Shown: one piece after another, positions 33,113 to 41,732 of the stretch
How positions within the stretch are numbered: the first letter of the stretch is position 1
Layout of the letters: every line of letters begins with the position of its first letter
Assembly (NCBI GenBank): GCA_903833055.1
Contig: CAILDU010000099.1
Coordinates: 1-45,839, forward strand
Reading direction: 5' to 3'
Length of the DNA stretch: 45,839 nt
Origin: an uncultured Verrucomicrobia subdivision 3 bacterium
GTDB taxonomy: Bacteria > Verrucomicrobiota > Verrucomicrobiia > Limisphaerales > UBA11358
Notes under the pieces: model-generated
Told to the model about the DNA's origin: nothing
The model's input: only the letters and a program-made list of their open reading frames with translations
Database searches by the model: none
Translations under genes and position numbers: made by a program

Positions 33113-34033
33113 TTACGCTCGCGGATGAAACTTCCGGTGAATCTCCCGCAGCCGATTTCCCGTGACGTGCGTATAAATCTCCGTCGTGCCGATGCTCGTG
33201 TGGCCGAGCAACTCCTGAATCACGCGCAAATCCGCACCATGCTCCAGCAGATGCGTCGCAAAGCTGTGCCGCAACATGTGCGGCGTCATGTTGCGTTCCA
33301 CTCCGGCGCGACGGACGCGATTCTTGATATGCAGCCACAACGTCACTGCCGCGAACGGCGTCCCGCGCTGCGTGAGAAAAACATTTGCCGGTGATTTCGG
33401 CGTGACGAGCTTGGGGCGGCCAACTTCGATGAAACGGTTTAATGCCGCCACCGCCGTTTTGCCCACCGGCACGACGCGCTCTTTGTTTCCTTTGCCGACA
33501 ACATTGATGAATCCAGCATCCAGATGAAGCTGCTCCAGCCGCAGATTTTTCAATTCGCTCAAACGCAAACCGGAAGCGTAGGCCAACTCCAAAATTGCCT
33601 GGTCGCACAAGCCTTCCGGTGTTTCGGGGTTTTCCGGCGCGAGCAGTTTTTTAATTTCATCGTTCGACAATGCTTTCGGCAGTCGTTTCCACCGGCGCGG
33701 CAGCGAAAGATTTTCCGCGATGTTCGCAGGTAAAAGTTTTTCATTCTCGGCAAATTTGTAAAAGGCCCGCAGTGCCGCGATTTCCAGATAAACACTTTCG
33801 CCGCTCAAGCGCTTGGTGGATTCCTTCGGCTCGTCGGCGAGCGGGCGCGCGCGCTCGTGCGCGAGAAACGACATCAAATGTTTCAGTTCAACCGATTTCC
33901 ACTCCGTGAGATTTTGTTTTGCCGCCCAATCGGTGAATTTGCCGAGCAGCGCGGCGTAAGTTTTCGCCGTGTTGTCCGACTGCCCGCGCTCGTGGCGCAG
34001 GTATTGCAGAAAATCTTCGACGAGCGTTTGCAT
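33113..34033 (-). CDS. Tyrosine recombinase XerC/XerD-like
   Basis: A 306-aa site-specific recombinase, probably the chromosome-dimer resolvase type. The N-terminal SAM-like core-binding domain is at about 1-90 and the catalytic domain at about 105-300. Catalytic residues seen are Arg in ASGLRLSEL, Lys in GNKERVVPVG, His-x-x-Arg in HMLRHSFATHLL, His in LGHTSIGTTEIY, and Tyr in EIYTHV. A start at the ATG 34033 is used; a TTG two codons upstream is less likely. I cannot tell XerC from XerD. No attachment site or integrated element is seen beside it, so it looks like a housekeeping copy. Confidence 0.92.
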   Translation of the reverse strand: MQTLVEDFLQYLRHERGQSDNTAKTYAALLGKFTDWAAKQNLTEWKSVELKHLMSFLAHERARPLADEPKESTKRLSGESVYLEIAALRAFYKFAENEKLLPANIAENLSLPRRWKRLPKALSNDEIKKLLAPENPETPEGLCDQAILELAYASGLRLSELKNLRLEQLHLDAGFINVVGKGNKERVVPVGKTAVAALNRFIEVGRPKLVTPKSPANVFLTQRGTPFAAVTLWLHIKNRVRRAGVERNMTPHMLRHSFATHLLEHGADLRVIQELLGHTSIGTTEIYTHVTGNRLREIHRKFHPRA

Positions 34034-34152
34034 TATCAAGTTTGCAGCGAAAGATTTGTCGCCGGAAACCTGCCATTCGGCAAGTAGATTGCGCGTATGA
34101 AAATTAATCAGCTTGAAGACCGTGGCAAAATGACAGATAAATCGTTATCCAG

Positions 34153-34857
34153 ATGAAAGTGCAATCGCACAACAAATACAAACTTTGGGCAATGACGCTG
34201 GTTGAATTACTATTGGTCATCTTTGTAATTGCTGTTCTCGCTGCACTGTTACTTCCAGTGAATCCACATGACGGTCGTGGATCAAATAGAATAAGAGCCA
34301 GAGTTGAGATGGCTGGTTTAGCAACTGCCGTCGAAGATTACGAAGCTGATTACAACCGATTGCCATTGGGCGATTATGTAACCAATAAAAGCATTACCTG
34401 CGGAATTAGTTCAGCCGAAATTCAAGGGTTCAGGAAAATTGACGGAACAGAGTTGGTGGCAACAAACTCAAACTTGATTCTCATTCTGATGGACATTGAT
34501 TCCGGCATAAACGCCGGACATAAATTCAATCCGAAACATATCAAATATCTCAACGCCAAGTTATCCGGAGACACAAATTCATCCGGCGTAGGTGTTGACT
34601 ATCAATATCGAGATCCGTGGGGAAATCCGTTTATCATCTCGCTTGCCGCCGACCAAAGCAGCTTTGTTCGGGATGCCTTTTATGCTTGTCCAGATTTGTT
34701 CGTAAGCCACACGCCCACGCCTTTGATAAATACTGATGGCATTTTTGAATGGCATGGCAAAGTGATGGTTTGGTCTCGTGGTTTGGACGGCAAAACAAGC
34801 ATGACCGCTCCAGCCAATAGCGGAGTCAACAAAGACAACGTGGTCAGTTGGGAATAA
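34153..34857 (+). CDS. Type II secretion/type IV pilin-like pseudopilin
   Basis: A 234-aa protein with a class III signal: MTLVELLLVIFVIAVLAALLLP follows a short basic leader (KYKLWA). The residue before the cleavage site is Ala where Gly is usual; Glu at +5 is present. After the hydrophobic helix comes VEMAGLATAVEDYEADYNRLP, typical of GspG-like pseudopilins, and a soluble domain with DPWGNPFIIS. It would be processed by a prepilin peptidase and inserted in a pseudopilus or pilus. It stands alone between xer and purC, and its stop codon directly abuts that of purC. Confidence 0.85.
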   Translation: MKVQSHNKYKLWAMTLVELLLVIFVIAVLAALLLPVNPHDGRGSNRIRARVEMAGLATAVEDYEADYNRLPLGDYVTNKSITCGISSAEIQGFRKIDGTELVATNSNLILILMDIDSGINAGHKFNPKHIKYLNAKLSGDTNSSGVGVDYQYRDPWGNPFIISLAADQSSFVRDAFYACPDLFVSHTPTPLINTDGIFEWHGKVMVWSRGLDGKTSMTAPANSGVNKDNVVSWE

Positions 34858-35745
34858 TCAAAGTTTCTTCCCCGTCAACTTTTCATACGCCTCCAAATAC
34901 TTCGCGCTGGTTTTGGCGACGACGTCGTCCGGCAGTTTCGGGCCGGGCGGGGTTTTGTCCCACGCCAGCGTTTCGAGATAGTCGCGGACGAATTGCTTGT
35001 CGAAACTCGGCTGGCCGCGGCCCGGCGCGTATTGGTCGGCCGGCCAGAAGCGCGAAGAATCGGGCGTCAACACTTCATCAATCAAAATCAATTTACCCTC
35101 GAACAGGCCGAACTCGAATTTCGTGTCGGCGATGATGATGCCGCGCTGGCGGGCGTAATCGCGTCCGGCCTTATAAATTTTCAGGCTCAAGTCGCGCGCC
35201 TGCGTGGCGAGGTCGGTGCCCACGATCTTGCACGCCTGCTCGAAGTTAATATTTTCATCGTGGCCTTCTTCCGCCTTTGTTGACGGCGTGAAAATCGGTT
35301 CCGGCAATTCAGAAGAATCCACGAGTCCGGCTGGCAGTTTGATGCCACAAACTGTTTGCGACTTTTTATATTCCTTCAACCCACTGCCGGAAAGATAGCC
35401 GCGCACGATGCACTCGATGGCGAGCGGCTTCGCTTTTTTCACGATCATCGAGCGGCGCGCCAGTTGCGCGGCAAACGGTTGGAGATTTTTCGGCAACGGA
35501 TCATTCGCGCCCGCGAGCAAATGATTCGGCACGAGCGACGCAAATTTCTCGAACCAGAAATGCGAAACCTGCGTGAGCACTTCGCCCTTGCGAGGGATGC
35601 CGTTGGGCATGATGACGTCGAAGGCGGAAATGCGATCGCTGGCGACGAGCAGGAAACTGTCGCCGAGGTCAAAGACTTCACGGACTTTGCCGGAGCGGAC
35701 TTTGGTGATGCCGGGGAGATCGAGTTGTAAAATAGTTTCGTTCAT
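34858..35745 (-). CDS. purC: SAICAR synthetase (phosphoribosylaminoimidazolesuccinocarboxamide synthase)
   Basis: A 295-aa enzyme of purine synthesis that joins CAIR and aspartate using ATP. It shows GKVREVFDLGDSFLLVASDRISAFD near the start, VRGYLSGSGLKEY, PEPIFTPSTKAEEGHDENI, and DTKFEFGLFEGKLILIDEV. The length matches the longer SAICAR synthetases of eukaryotic type. It is divergent from the glycosyltransferase gene. Confidence 0.97.
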   Translation of the reverse strand: MNETILQLDLPGITKVRSGKVREVFDLGDSFLLVASDRISAFDVIMPNGIPRKGEVLTQVSHFWFEKFASLVPNHLLAGANDPLPKNLQPFAAQLARRSMIVKKAKPLAIECIVRGYLSGSGLKEYKKSQTVCGIKLPAGLVDSSELPEPIFTPSTKAEEGHDENINFEQACKIVGTDLATQARDLSLKIYKAGRDYARQRGIIIADTKFEFGLFEGKLILIDEVLTPDSSRFWPADQYAPGRGQPSFDKQFVRDYLETLAWDKTPPGPKLPDDVVAKTSAKYLEAYEKLTGKKL

Positions 35746-35845
35746 GCCGGAAAAAATAAAGTTCCCGCGCGCAACCCGCCAGCCAATTTTAATTTCACCT
35801 CGACAGTTTTCGCCGCGCTTGGCAAGTTCCGCGAACCGAAAAATC

Positions 35846-37480
35846 GTGGCGACTAACTCTACTCAACCCGCAACTTCCGCCTCTCGCGCGCGGGAAATTT
35901 CCATCCTTCTCGGCGTGTGGCTCGCGCTCGCGGTCGCCCTACTCTGGCTCGGCGGCACGACGGCCACCAAACTGGGCTTCAATTATGACGAGGCGATTTT
36001 TGCCGGGCTGGCAAAAGATTTTACGACCGGTGAAGTCCACGGCTATCACATGCCCGGCTCCGGCACGGTCAATCTTTGGAACCGGCCTTTTCCGGTGTGG
36101 AACCAGCCGTATCTCGGCTCGGTGAAAAGCTGGCAACTGATTCCACTGTTCACTTTTTTTGAGCCAAGTGCATTCATCGCGCGAATGTCAAACCTCTCGT
36201 GGACATTGGTCGGACTGCTGTTTTTCATGCTGTGGGTGCGGAAACTTTTTGGACTCGCCGAAGCCGTTGCGGGCGCGCTGCTCATCGCCACCGATCCGGC
36301 GTTTTTTTATTCGAGCCTGCTGGATTGGGGCGCGTTCGTGCCGAGTTTCGTCTGCCGCTGCGCAGGATTTTTCTTTGTGTTGCTTGCGTGGCGCAGCCAA
36401 AAATGTCGTTACGCATTTCTCGCTGGTGTAGCGCTTGGTTTTGGATTTTTCAACAAGGTGGATTTCGTCGTCGTGCTGTTCGCTGCGACAACTGCCACCG
36501 TAATCGCCTACGCAAAACCCGCGCTAAATTTTCTCCGCGCGCAACCGAAGTTGGTGGCGCTGGCCGCGCTGGGTTTCGTCGTCGGAGCCGGGCCGATGAT
36601 GGTGATGTCGCTGCAAATGTTTTTCTTCGCCGCCGCCCACAATGCGCCGGTGAATCCCGGCGAATTTTCCGAAAAGCTTCACACGCTGACGGCGATGTAT
36701 GACGGCTCGTATTTCTTCCGAATGCTGGCCGCCGGCGGTTTGTTTGACAAAATGCAACTGCTCGCGCCGCCGGTCTGGACGCCACTGGGACTTGTGCTGG
36801 CGATTGCGATTTTTATTTTGCTCTGGCAAATCGTCCGCGCGCCCGCGGGCGATGCACGGCGCGTGCAAATTTTTCTGCTAACCGCGCTAACACTCGCGAC
36901 ACTCGGTGTATTCCTACTGCCGCGCGCCATCCGCATTTATCACGCGATTTTGGCAATGCCATTCGCACATTTAATCATCGCAGTCGTCGTCGTTGGCGCG
37001 TGGCGAAAATTTTCCGAAGCTGGAAATAAAAAATCTTTCGCGCGCGGAGCCGTGGTTTTTATTTTTGCCGCGCTACTCGCAACGCAAATTTTTGCCCTCG
37101 CCAAAACCGAACAACTCATTTTCAAAACGCACGGACGCGGCTGGTGGAGCGACGCGCAGGATAAATTTGCCGCGACGGTAAAAGACCGCGCCGACCTCAC
37201 ACTCGTCAGCTTGGATTGGGGATTTCACGAATCACTGCTGTTCCTGACCGACAAGCCGATGCTCATAGAACCGTTCTGGAAATTGACTGGAACTGATCCT
37301 GCACTCCTGCCACAAAATACCAATTACGTTTTCCTCGTCCATCCGCCGGAATACAGCCTCTCGCCGTTTGGCGCGACGTATCTGGATTTTGCCCGACAGA
37401 ATCCGCGCGCAAAGATTTCGGACTGGCGCGACCGAGAAGGAAAGATTGTTTTCTACACCGTGCAATTCACCGCGCCGTGA
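35846..37480 (+). CDS. Integral membrane glycosyltransferase-like protein (GT-C/PMT type)
   Basis: A 544-aa polytopic membrane protein starting at GTG 35846. Reading further upstream would run back through the purC region on the other strand, so this start is preferred over ATG 35744. The first membrane segment (ISILLGVWLALAVALLWLGG) is followed by GFNYDEAIFAGLAK, the Asp-Glu pair typical of GT-C enzymes that use lipid-linked sugars. At least eight more hydrophobic segments follow, then a soluble C-terminal domain. It probably moves a sugar from a polyprenyl carrier to an extracytoplasmic acceptor. The substrate is unknown. Confidence 0.8.
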   Translation: MATNSTQPATSASRAREISILLGVWLALAVALLWLGGTTATKLGFNYDEAIFAGLAKDFTTGEVHGYHMPGSGTVNLWNRPFPVWNQPYLGSVKSWQLIPLFTFFEPSAFIARMSNLSWTLVGLLFFMLWVRKLFGLAEAVAGALLIATDPAFFYSSLLDWGAFVPSFVCRCAGFFFVLLAWRSQKCRYAFLAGVALGFGFFNKVDFVVVLFAATTATVIAYAKPALNFLRAQPKLVALAALGFVVGAGPMMVMSLQMFFFAAAHNAPVNPGEFSEKLHTLTAMYDGSYFFRMLAAGGLFDKMQLLAPPVWTPLGLVLAIAIFILLWQIVRAPAGDARRVQIFLLTALTLATLGVFLLPRAIRIYHAILAMPFAHLIIAVVVVGAWRKFSEAGNKKSFARGAVVFIFAALLATQIFALAKTEQLIFKTHGRGWWSDAQDKFAATVKDRADLTLVSLDWGFHESLLFLTDKPMLIEPFWKLTGTDPALLPQNTNYVFLVHPPEYSLSPFGATYLDFARQNPRAKISDWRDREGKIVFYTVQFTAP

Positions 37481-37486
37481 CGCACT

Positions 37487-37891
37487 TCACGCTACCGGAC
37501 GCTCCACCAATTTCACCAGCAGCGGGATGCTCGCCTGCGATTGATCGTCCACGCGCACATCCACGGAATACAAACCGGCTTCGGCAAATTTCAACTGCTG
37601 GATGTTGATGATAAAATTGCGCGTGAGAAAATGCGCCTCGTCCGGCAACGTCACCGGCACGGGCAATTCGATGGCCTGCATGATGGAACGCCCGTCGGCA
37701 TTGATGAAATTGAGCGAGAGCTTGCGCGTGCCCTCGTCGCCGGGCATGAACGTCGCGCGCAACGCGACGGAACATTGCGGATGCACGGCGGGCATCTGCG
37801 GCGCGTAAATCGTGTCGAACGCGCCGAGCAAATTTAATTTGCCGTTGTCGTCCGTCGCCGCGTCACAGAGAACTGCCACTTGAATGTTCAT
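37487..37891 (-). CDS. DUF6941-like protein
   Basis: A 134-aa soluble beta-rich protein. The start MNIQVAVLCDAATDDNGKLN and then LLGAFDTIYAPQMPA fit the DUF6941 family, which has no known role. It lies 6 nt from the convergent stop of the glycosyltransferase gene and 39 nt before uvrC on the same strand. Confidence 0.8.
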   Translation of the reverse strand: MNIQVAVLCDAATDDNGKLNLLGAFDTIYAPQMPAVHPQCSVALRATFMPGDEGTRKLSLNFINADGRSIMQAIELPVPVTLPDEAHFLTRNFIINIQQLKFAEAGLYSVDVRVDDQSQASIPLLVKLVERPVA

Positions 37892-37930
37892 GGGGAAATT
37901 AAGACACGAATTTGATGCGTTGACACGAAT

Positions 37931-39406
37931 TTATTTTCGCGCCGCCAGAAAATTTTTCAATTCTTCCGCCGCCTTGCCACCGAAACCGGAAACTTCGGCG
38001 AGCTGTTCAATCGTCGCCATTTTCAACCGCTGCACGGAACCGAATTTTTTCAGCAACGCCTTTTTGCGCGTTTCGCCGATGCCAGGAAAATCGTCGAGCA
38101 CACTCTCGGAAATTTTCTTGAGCCGCAACTGCGCGTTGTAGCTGTTCGCCACGCGATGACATTCATCACGGATGCGTTGTAATAATTTCACCACCGGATG
38201 ATCCAAGCCCAAGCGCAACGGCAAACTTTTCTCCGGCAGATAAATTTCCTCAAACTCTTTCGCCAGACCAATGACGGGAATTTTTTCGAGGCCAAGTTTT
38301 TTTAATTCCGCACACGCCATGCCGAGCTGACCTTTGCCGCCATCAATCAAAATCAAATCCGGCATCGGCTTGGCCTCACGTTTGAGCCGCGAATAACGGC
38401 GATGCACGACTTCCGCCATGCTCGCAAAATCATCTTGTCCGGTGACAGTTTTGATTTTGAAGCGGCGATAATTTGCGCGGTCAGGCCGCCCATTTTTGAA
38501 ACTCACAAGCGACGCTACGGCGAACGTGCCGCTAATATTGGAAATATCAAAACCTTCAATCCGCATCGGCGGCGCAGACAAACCGAGAATTTTTGCGAGT
38601 TCAACCAAATCACTTTCGGGATTGATAGACAGCGGTAAGTTGTAAGGCACACGCGCAAATTTTTCCGTTTTCTTCCAGGTATCGTTCAGGTCGCGGATGA
38701 GATCGCGCAGTTGCGCGGCCTTTTCAAAATCGTGCGCGGCGGCGGCGCGTTTCATTTCCGCTTCAAGCTGCGGCTGCATTTCGCGCGCCTGACCTTCGAG
38801 AAAATTACACGCAGCTTTGACCTGCTCCAAGTATTGCTCGCGCGTGACGTTGCCGACGCACGGCGCGGTGCAATTTTTCAGGTGCGCGTAGAGGCAATGT
38901 TTATAATCCGCCTCGCCCGGCGTAAAGACACGACAGCCGCGCAGATTAAATTGTTTCCGCGCGAGCGCGACGGTGTTGCGCAACGCGAGGGAATTCACGA
39001 ACGGTCCGAAGTAGCGCGCGCCGTCATCTTTTTTCAGCCGCGTGAAAGTGAAGTTTGGAATCGGGTCGTTGAGATTCACCTTCAACATCAAAAACCGTTT
39101 GTCGTCGCGCAGCATGATGTTGAAACGCGGTTTGAATTCCTTGACGAGTTTGCTTTCGAGGAGCAATGCTTCGGGTTCGCTACGGACGATGTGGATGTCG
39201 AAATCGTGAATGGCCTCGACGAGTGCGTTGAATTTCAAGTCCCAACCATTGCGCCGCGAGGATTGAAAATACTGGCTCACGCGCTTTCGCAAATCCAAAG
39301 CCTTGCCGACGTAGATAACCGTGCCAAAACGATCCTTGTGCAGATACACGCCGGGCTTGTGCGGCACGGCGCTTAATTTTTTGCGGATGTGTTCTGACAC
39401 GGCCAT
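37931..39406 (-). CDS. uvrC: Excinuclease ABC subunit C, short form
   Basis: A 491-aa nucleotide excision repair nuclease that makes both cuts around a lesion with UvrB. Domains in order: GIY-YIG (KPGVYLHKDRFGTVIYVGKA, residues 17-36, with Arg and Glu further on), cysteine-rich CLYAHLKNCTAPC near 170, UVR/UvrB-binding helix MKRAAAAHDFEKAAQLRDLI near 217, RNase H-like 3' nuclease (RIEGFDISN, DLILIDGGKGQ), and tandem helix-hairpin-helix (DDFPGIGETRKKALLKKFGS). It is about 100 residues shorter than the E. coli protein because the region between UVR and RNase H domains is compact; all catalytic parts are visible. Confidence 0.95.
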   Translation of the reverse strand: MAVSEHIRKKLSAVPHKPGVYLHKDRFGTVIYVGKALDLRKRVSQYFQSSRRNGWDLKFNALVEAIHDFDIHIVRSEPEALLLESKLVKEFKPRFNIMLRDDKRFLMLKVNLNDPIPNFTFTRLKKDDGARYFGPFVNSLALRNTVALARKQFNLRGCRVFTPGEADYKHCLYAHLKNCTAPCVGNVTREQYLEQVKAACNFLEGQAREMQPQLEAEMKRAAAAHDFEKAAQLRDLIRDLNDTWKKTEKFARVPYNLPLSINPESDLVELAKILGLSAPPMRIEGFDISNISGTFAVASLVSFKNGRPDRANYRRFKIKTVTGQDDFASMAEVVHRRYSRLKREAKPMPDLILIDGGKGQLGMACAELKKLGLEKIPVIGLAKEFEEIYLPEKSLPLRLGLDHPVVKLLQRIRDECHRVANSYNAQLRLKKISESVLDDFPGIGETRKKALLKKFGSVQRLKMATIEQLAEVSGFGGKAAEELKNFLAARK

Positions 39407-39419
39407 TGCCGGAAAGTTT

Positions 39420-39486
39420 CACGCAAAGACGCGGAGACGCAAAGTTTTTTTAGCCACAGATGAAACACGGATTAAACACAGATGGC
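39420..39486. repeat. ACGCAAAGACGC and CACAGATGAA word repeats between uvrC and dedA
   Basis: ACGCAAAG, ACGCGGAG and ACGCAAAG are 8-nt near-repeats at 39421-39444. They are followed by CACAGATGAA, CACGGATTAA and CACAGATGGC (39455-39486, 11-nt spacing), the same words as after pyrF. The block fills the gap between the two genes. Confidence 0.75.
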
Positions 39487-39516
39487 CGGAAAAATAAAAA
39501 TCTTCGCAAATAAAAT

Positions 39517-40170
39517 TTATTCTGGCTTCTGACTTCTGACTTCTGGCTTCGCACTTTTCATGTGCCGGTGGACGAAGAAATAATACAGTCCGCCCAGCAC
39601 TAGCATCGCGCCCGCAAGCCAAATGGTGAGACGATGATATTCGCCTTTCATCAATTGGTCGTCCTGCCCGGCCTTGATGCCGATATAGCACAACACTGAA
39701 CACCAAATCGCCGAGCCGAGCAGCGTGAAGATGGAAAATTTCAGATAGCTCATCCGCACGATCCCCGCCGGGATGCCGATGAGATGCCGCACGACCGGCA
39801 GCAAGCGCGAAATGAAAATTCCCATTGCGCCGTAATGCGCCGCCCAGCGTTCTGCGCCCGCCACTTTTTCGGCGGAGATAAAAAAGTATTTTCCAAAGTG
39901 CAGCACGAGCGGGCGACCCGCGAGCCGCGACGCCCAATACATCACCGTTGCGCCGAGCCACGAACCGATGGTTCCCGCCAGCACGATGCCCCACAGCGTC
40001 AGCGGAATTTGTCCCGTGTGCGCCCAATGCGCGGCGGGCGGGATGACGATTTCGCTCGGCAGCGGGAACAGCGAACTTTCCACCGCCATCATCAACGCGA
40101 CGGCGGGATAGCCGCCCGTTTGCAACGCGTGATTATACCAATCGCTCAAGCTCTGGATGATTTGATGCAT
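39517..40170 (-). CDS. DedA family membrane protein
   Basis: A 217-aa polytopic inner membrane protein of the DedA/SNARE-associated family, thought to move lipids such as undecaprenyl phosphate or phosphatidylethanolamine between leaflets. Typical segments: ALMMAVESSLFPLPSEIVIPPA near 26-47, GTIGSWLGATVMYWASR, and RLLPVVRHLIGIPAGIVRM with conserved Arg and the GIPAG motif. Four to five hydrophobic segments are seen. The last residues (KPEVRSQKPE) are the translation of a heptamer repeat, so the C-terminus is repeat-made. Confidence 0.9.
   Translation of the reverse strand: MHQIIQSLSDWYNHALQTGGYPAVALMMAVESSLFPLPSEIVIPPAAHWAHTGQIPLTLWGIVLAGTIGSWLGATVMYWASRLAGRPLVLHFGKYFFISAEKVAGAERWAAHYGAMGIFISRLLPVVRHLIGIPAGIVRMSYLKFSIFTLLGSAIWCSVLCYIGIKAGQDDQLMKGEYHRLTIWLAGAMLVLGGLYYFFVHRHMKSAKPEVRSQKPE
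39520..39554. repeat. Heptamer repeat block C (TTCTGAC type) inside the dedA 3' end
   Basis: Units TTCTGGC, TTCTGAC, TTCTGAC, TTCTGGC and TTCGCAC at 39520-39554, period 7. On the minus strand this encodes the final residues of the DedA protein, and the stop codon (39517-39519) follows immediately. It extends the same repeat type as 42495-42528. Confidence 0.85.
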
Positions 40171-40208
40171 GAAGCCGTGGTTTATAGCGGAAAATTAAAA
40201 CGGCGCAA

Positions 40209-41726
40209 TCACTTTGGCGGCTGCGCGTAATAATTTTTAATTTCTTTCGGCGTCGCGGACTGCGGCCAAACCCAATCGAGCGCGTGGTCGTTTTGCCAAT
40301 AATGATTTGAACTCTTGACGTATTTTTCCAGCGACGGATCGCCGCCATCGTCCACGCCGTTTGCGCCGACGGAATAAAGCAAAAATGTTCCATCCGCATT
40401 TCGCCGATAGCGCAACGGCTGGCCGTCCATGCAATCAATCGGAGCTGACGGCAGAAATTCCGGCGTTAATTCTTCGAGCGTGATTGGAAATTGCTGATGA
40501 CGGAGTTCGTAGCGTTTAAGCGCAATTGCGGTGATGACCACGTTTTGCGCGATTTCGATTCGTTCGGCTTTCCGAAGCGAGGCGTATAAAGCATTGGCAG
40601 ATTGGGCGGAATAATTACGCAGGTCTTGCGAGTAATACTGACCCGGATTTAGTGTGGCAAAAGCAAATGATTGAACCGACTGAAACGATTTGTTGGTTTC
40701 AACCATGCGCGTTGCGTCAACCACAACTTGAAACGCCTGCAAGCCTCGCACTTCATCCTGATATGACCAAAACCATCGCCACCGAAGCTCGTCCCACTTT
40801 CGCAAAAACAGTGAGCGCCGAATTTGTGATGGAAACATATCTTCAGTTTTCTTAATAGGTGCATCGGGCGCATAAAAATCTCCCCAAAGCTCATCAAACT
40901 TTTCTGAAGATTTTCGGGTTTGTGCGAATTGCTGCAAACGCCCGAATCGTTCAAACAGCATCGCATGCTCAAGCGTTTTGGAAAATTCCAGTGATTGCCA
41001 GTTTTGTTGCAATTGCGCCAAGTCTTCCTTGGAAACATTGGTGGCCTGCAAAACCTCCCAGCTTACAGCCACGCTCATTTGAGCGATGGCGATGCGGACA
41101 AGTTCGGAAATTAGAATCCGGTCATTTGACTCCCCATTCACCATTGCGAGCATCACGGAAATATTTTTGACGGCAGCAGCCGGGTCGCCGCGATGCAAAT
41201 CATCCATCGCCGCCGCCGATAATTTTTGCGCGGAACGCTTCAGCGTAGAAAGGTGAAGCATTTTAATTTTGTCAAAACCATCTTTGTAATCGAGGTTGAA
41301 ATCCAACGTCGTGCCATTGGTGATTTGTGAAAGCAGTTTCAACGCTTCACTGTCTTCGGCCAGCGCCGACTCGATTTCTTCCCAGTAATTTGTCATGCGC
41401 CCGTCGCGGATTTCCGGCTGCGCCCAGCCGACCATTGCTTTTCCCGGCGCAATCATGCGCATGGTCGGTGGCGGATTGATGACGAGCGCATTCCAGTTCG
41501 TGCTGAAAAGCGCGGCGGCCTTCAGAAAAATAGGCGAGCCATTTTGTTCCGGCGACACGGACGGCGGAATCACCTGCGCCAAATCCATTGGCTCGCCTTT
41601 GGCTTTCAGTTCGGCAATGTAAGATTCAACCGCAAAGCGCAGTTGATAGTGGTGGATGACCGGGATGAGAATTGCCACACCAAAAATTATTCCAACAACG
41701 ACTAGAATTTTTCGGCGGCGATTCAT
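40209..41726 (-). CDS. Unknown 505-aa protein with one N-terminal membrane segment
   Basis: A protein I do not recognise. Residues 6-26 are a hydrophobic anchor (KILVVVGIIFGVAILIPVI) after a basic start (MNRRR), so the rest probably faces the periplasm or is secreted. The large remainder is mainly helical, with repeated leucine- and alanine-rich helices (about 150-260) and a C-terminal region reading LKRYELRHQQFPITLEELTPEF and then the polar YRRNADGTFLLYSVGANGVDDGGDPS, a segment reminiscent of pseudopilin-like tails of Planctomycetes and Verrucomicrobia. No enzyme motif is seen. It is followed by the dedA gene on the same strand, 38 nt away. Confidence 0.75.
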   Translation of the reverse strand: MNRRRKILVVVGIIFGVAILIPVIHHYQLRFAVESYIAELKAKGEPMDLAQVIPPSVSPEQNGSPIFLKAAALFSTNWNALVINPPPTMRMIAPGKAMVGWAQPEIRDGRMTNYWEEIESALAEDSEALKLLSQITNGTTLDFNLDYKDGFDKIKMLHLSTLKRSAQKLSAAAMDDLHRGDPAAAVKNISVMLAMVNGESNDRILISELVRIAIAQMSVAVSWEVLQATNVSKEDLAQLQQNWQSLEFSKTLEHAMLFERFGRLQQFAQTRKSSEKFDELWGDFYAPDAPIKKTEDMFPSQIRRSLFLRKWDELRWRWFWSYQDEVRGLQAFQVVVDATRMVETNKSFQSVQSFAFATLNPGQYYSQDLRNYSAQSANALYASLRKAERIEIAQNVVITAIALKRYELRHQQFPITLEELTPEFLPSAPIDCMDGQPLRYRRNADGTFLLYSVGANGVDDGGDPSLEKYVKSSNHYWQNDHALDWVWPQSATPKEIKNYYAQPPK

Positions 41727-41732
41727 TTGATT

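Noticed and set aside
35573-35845. Longer start for the membrane glycosyltransferase (ATG 35573 or 35744)
   Set aside because: The extra residues lie opposite purC or in its promoter region and read as low-quality antisense sequence. The GTG at 35846 starts just before the first membrane helix.
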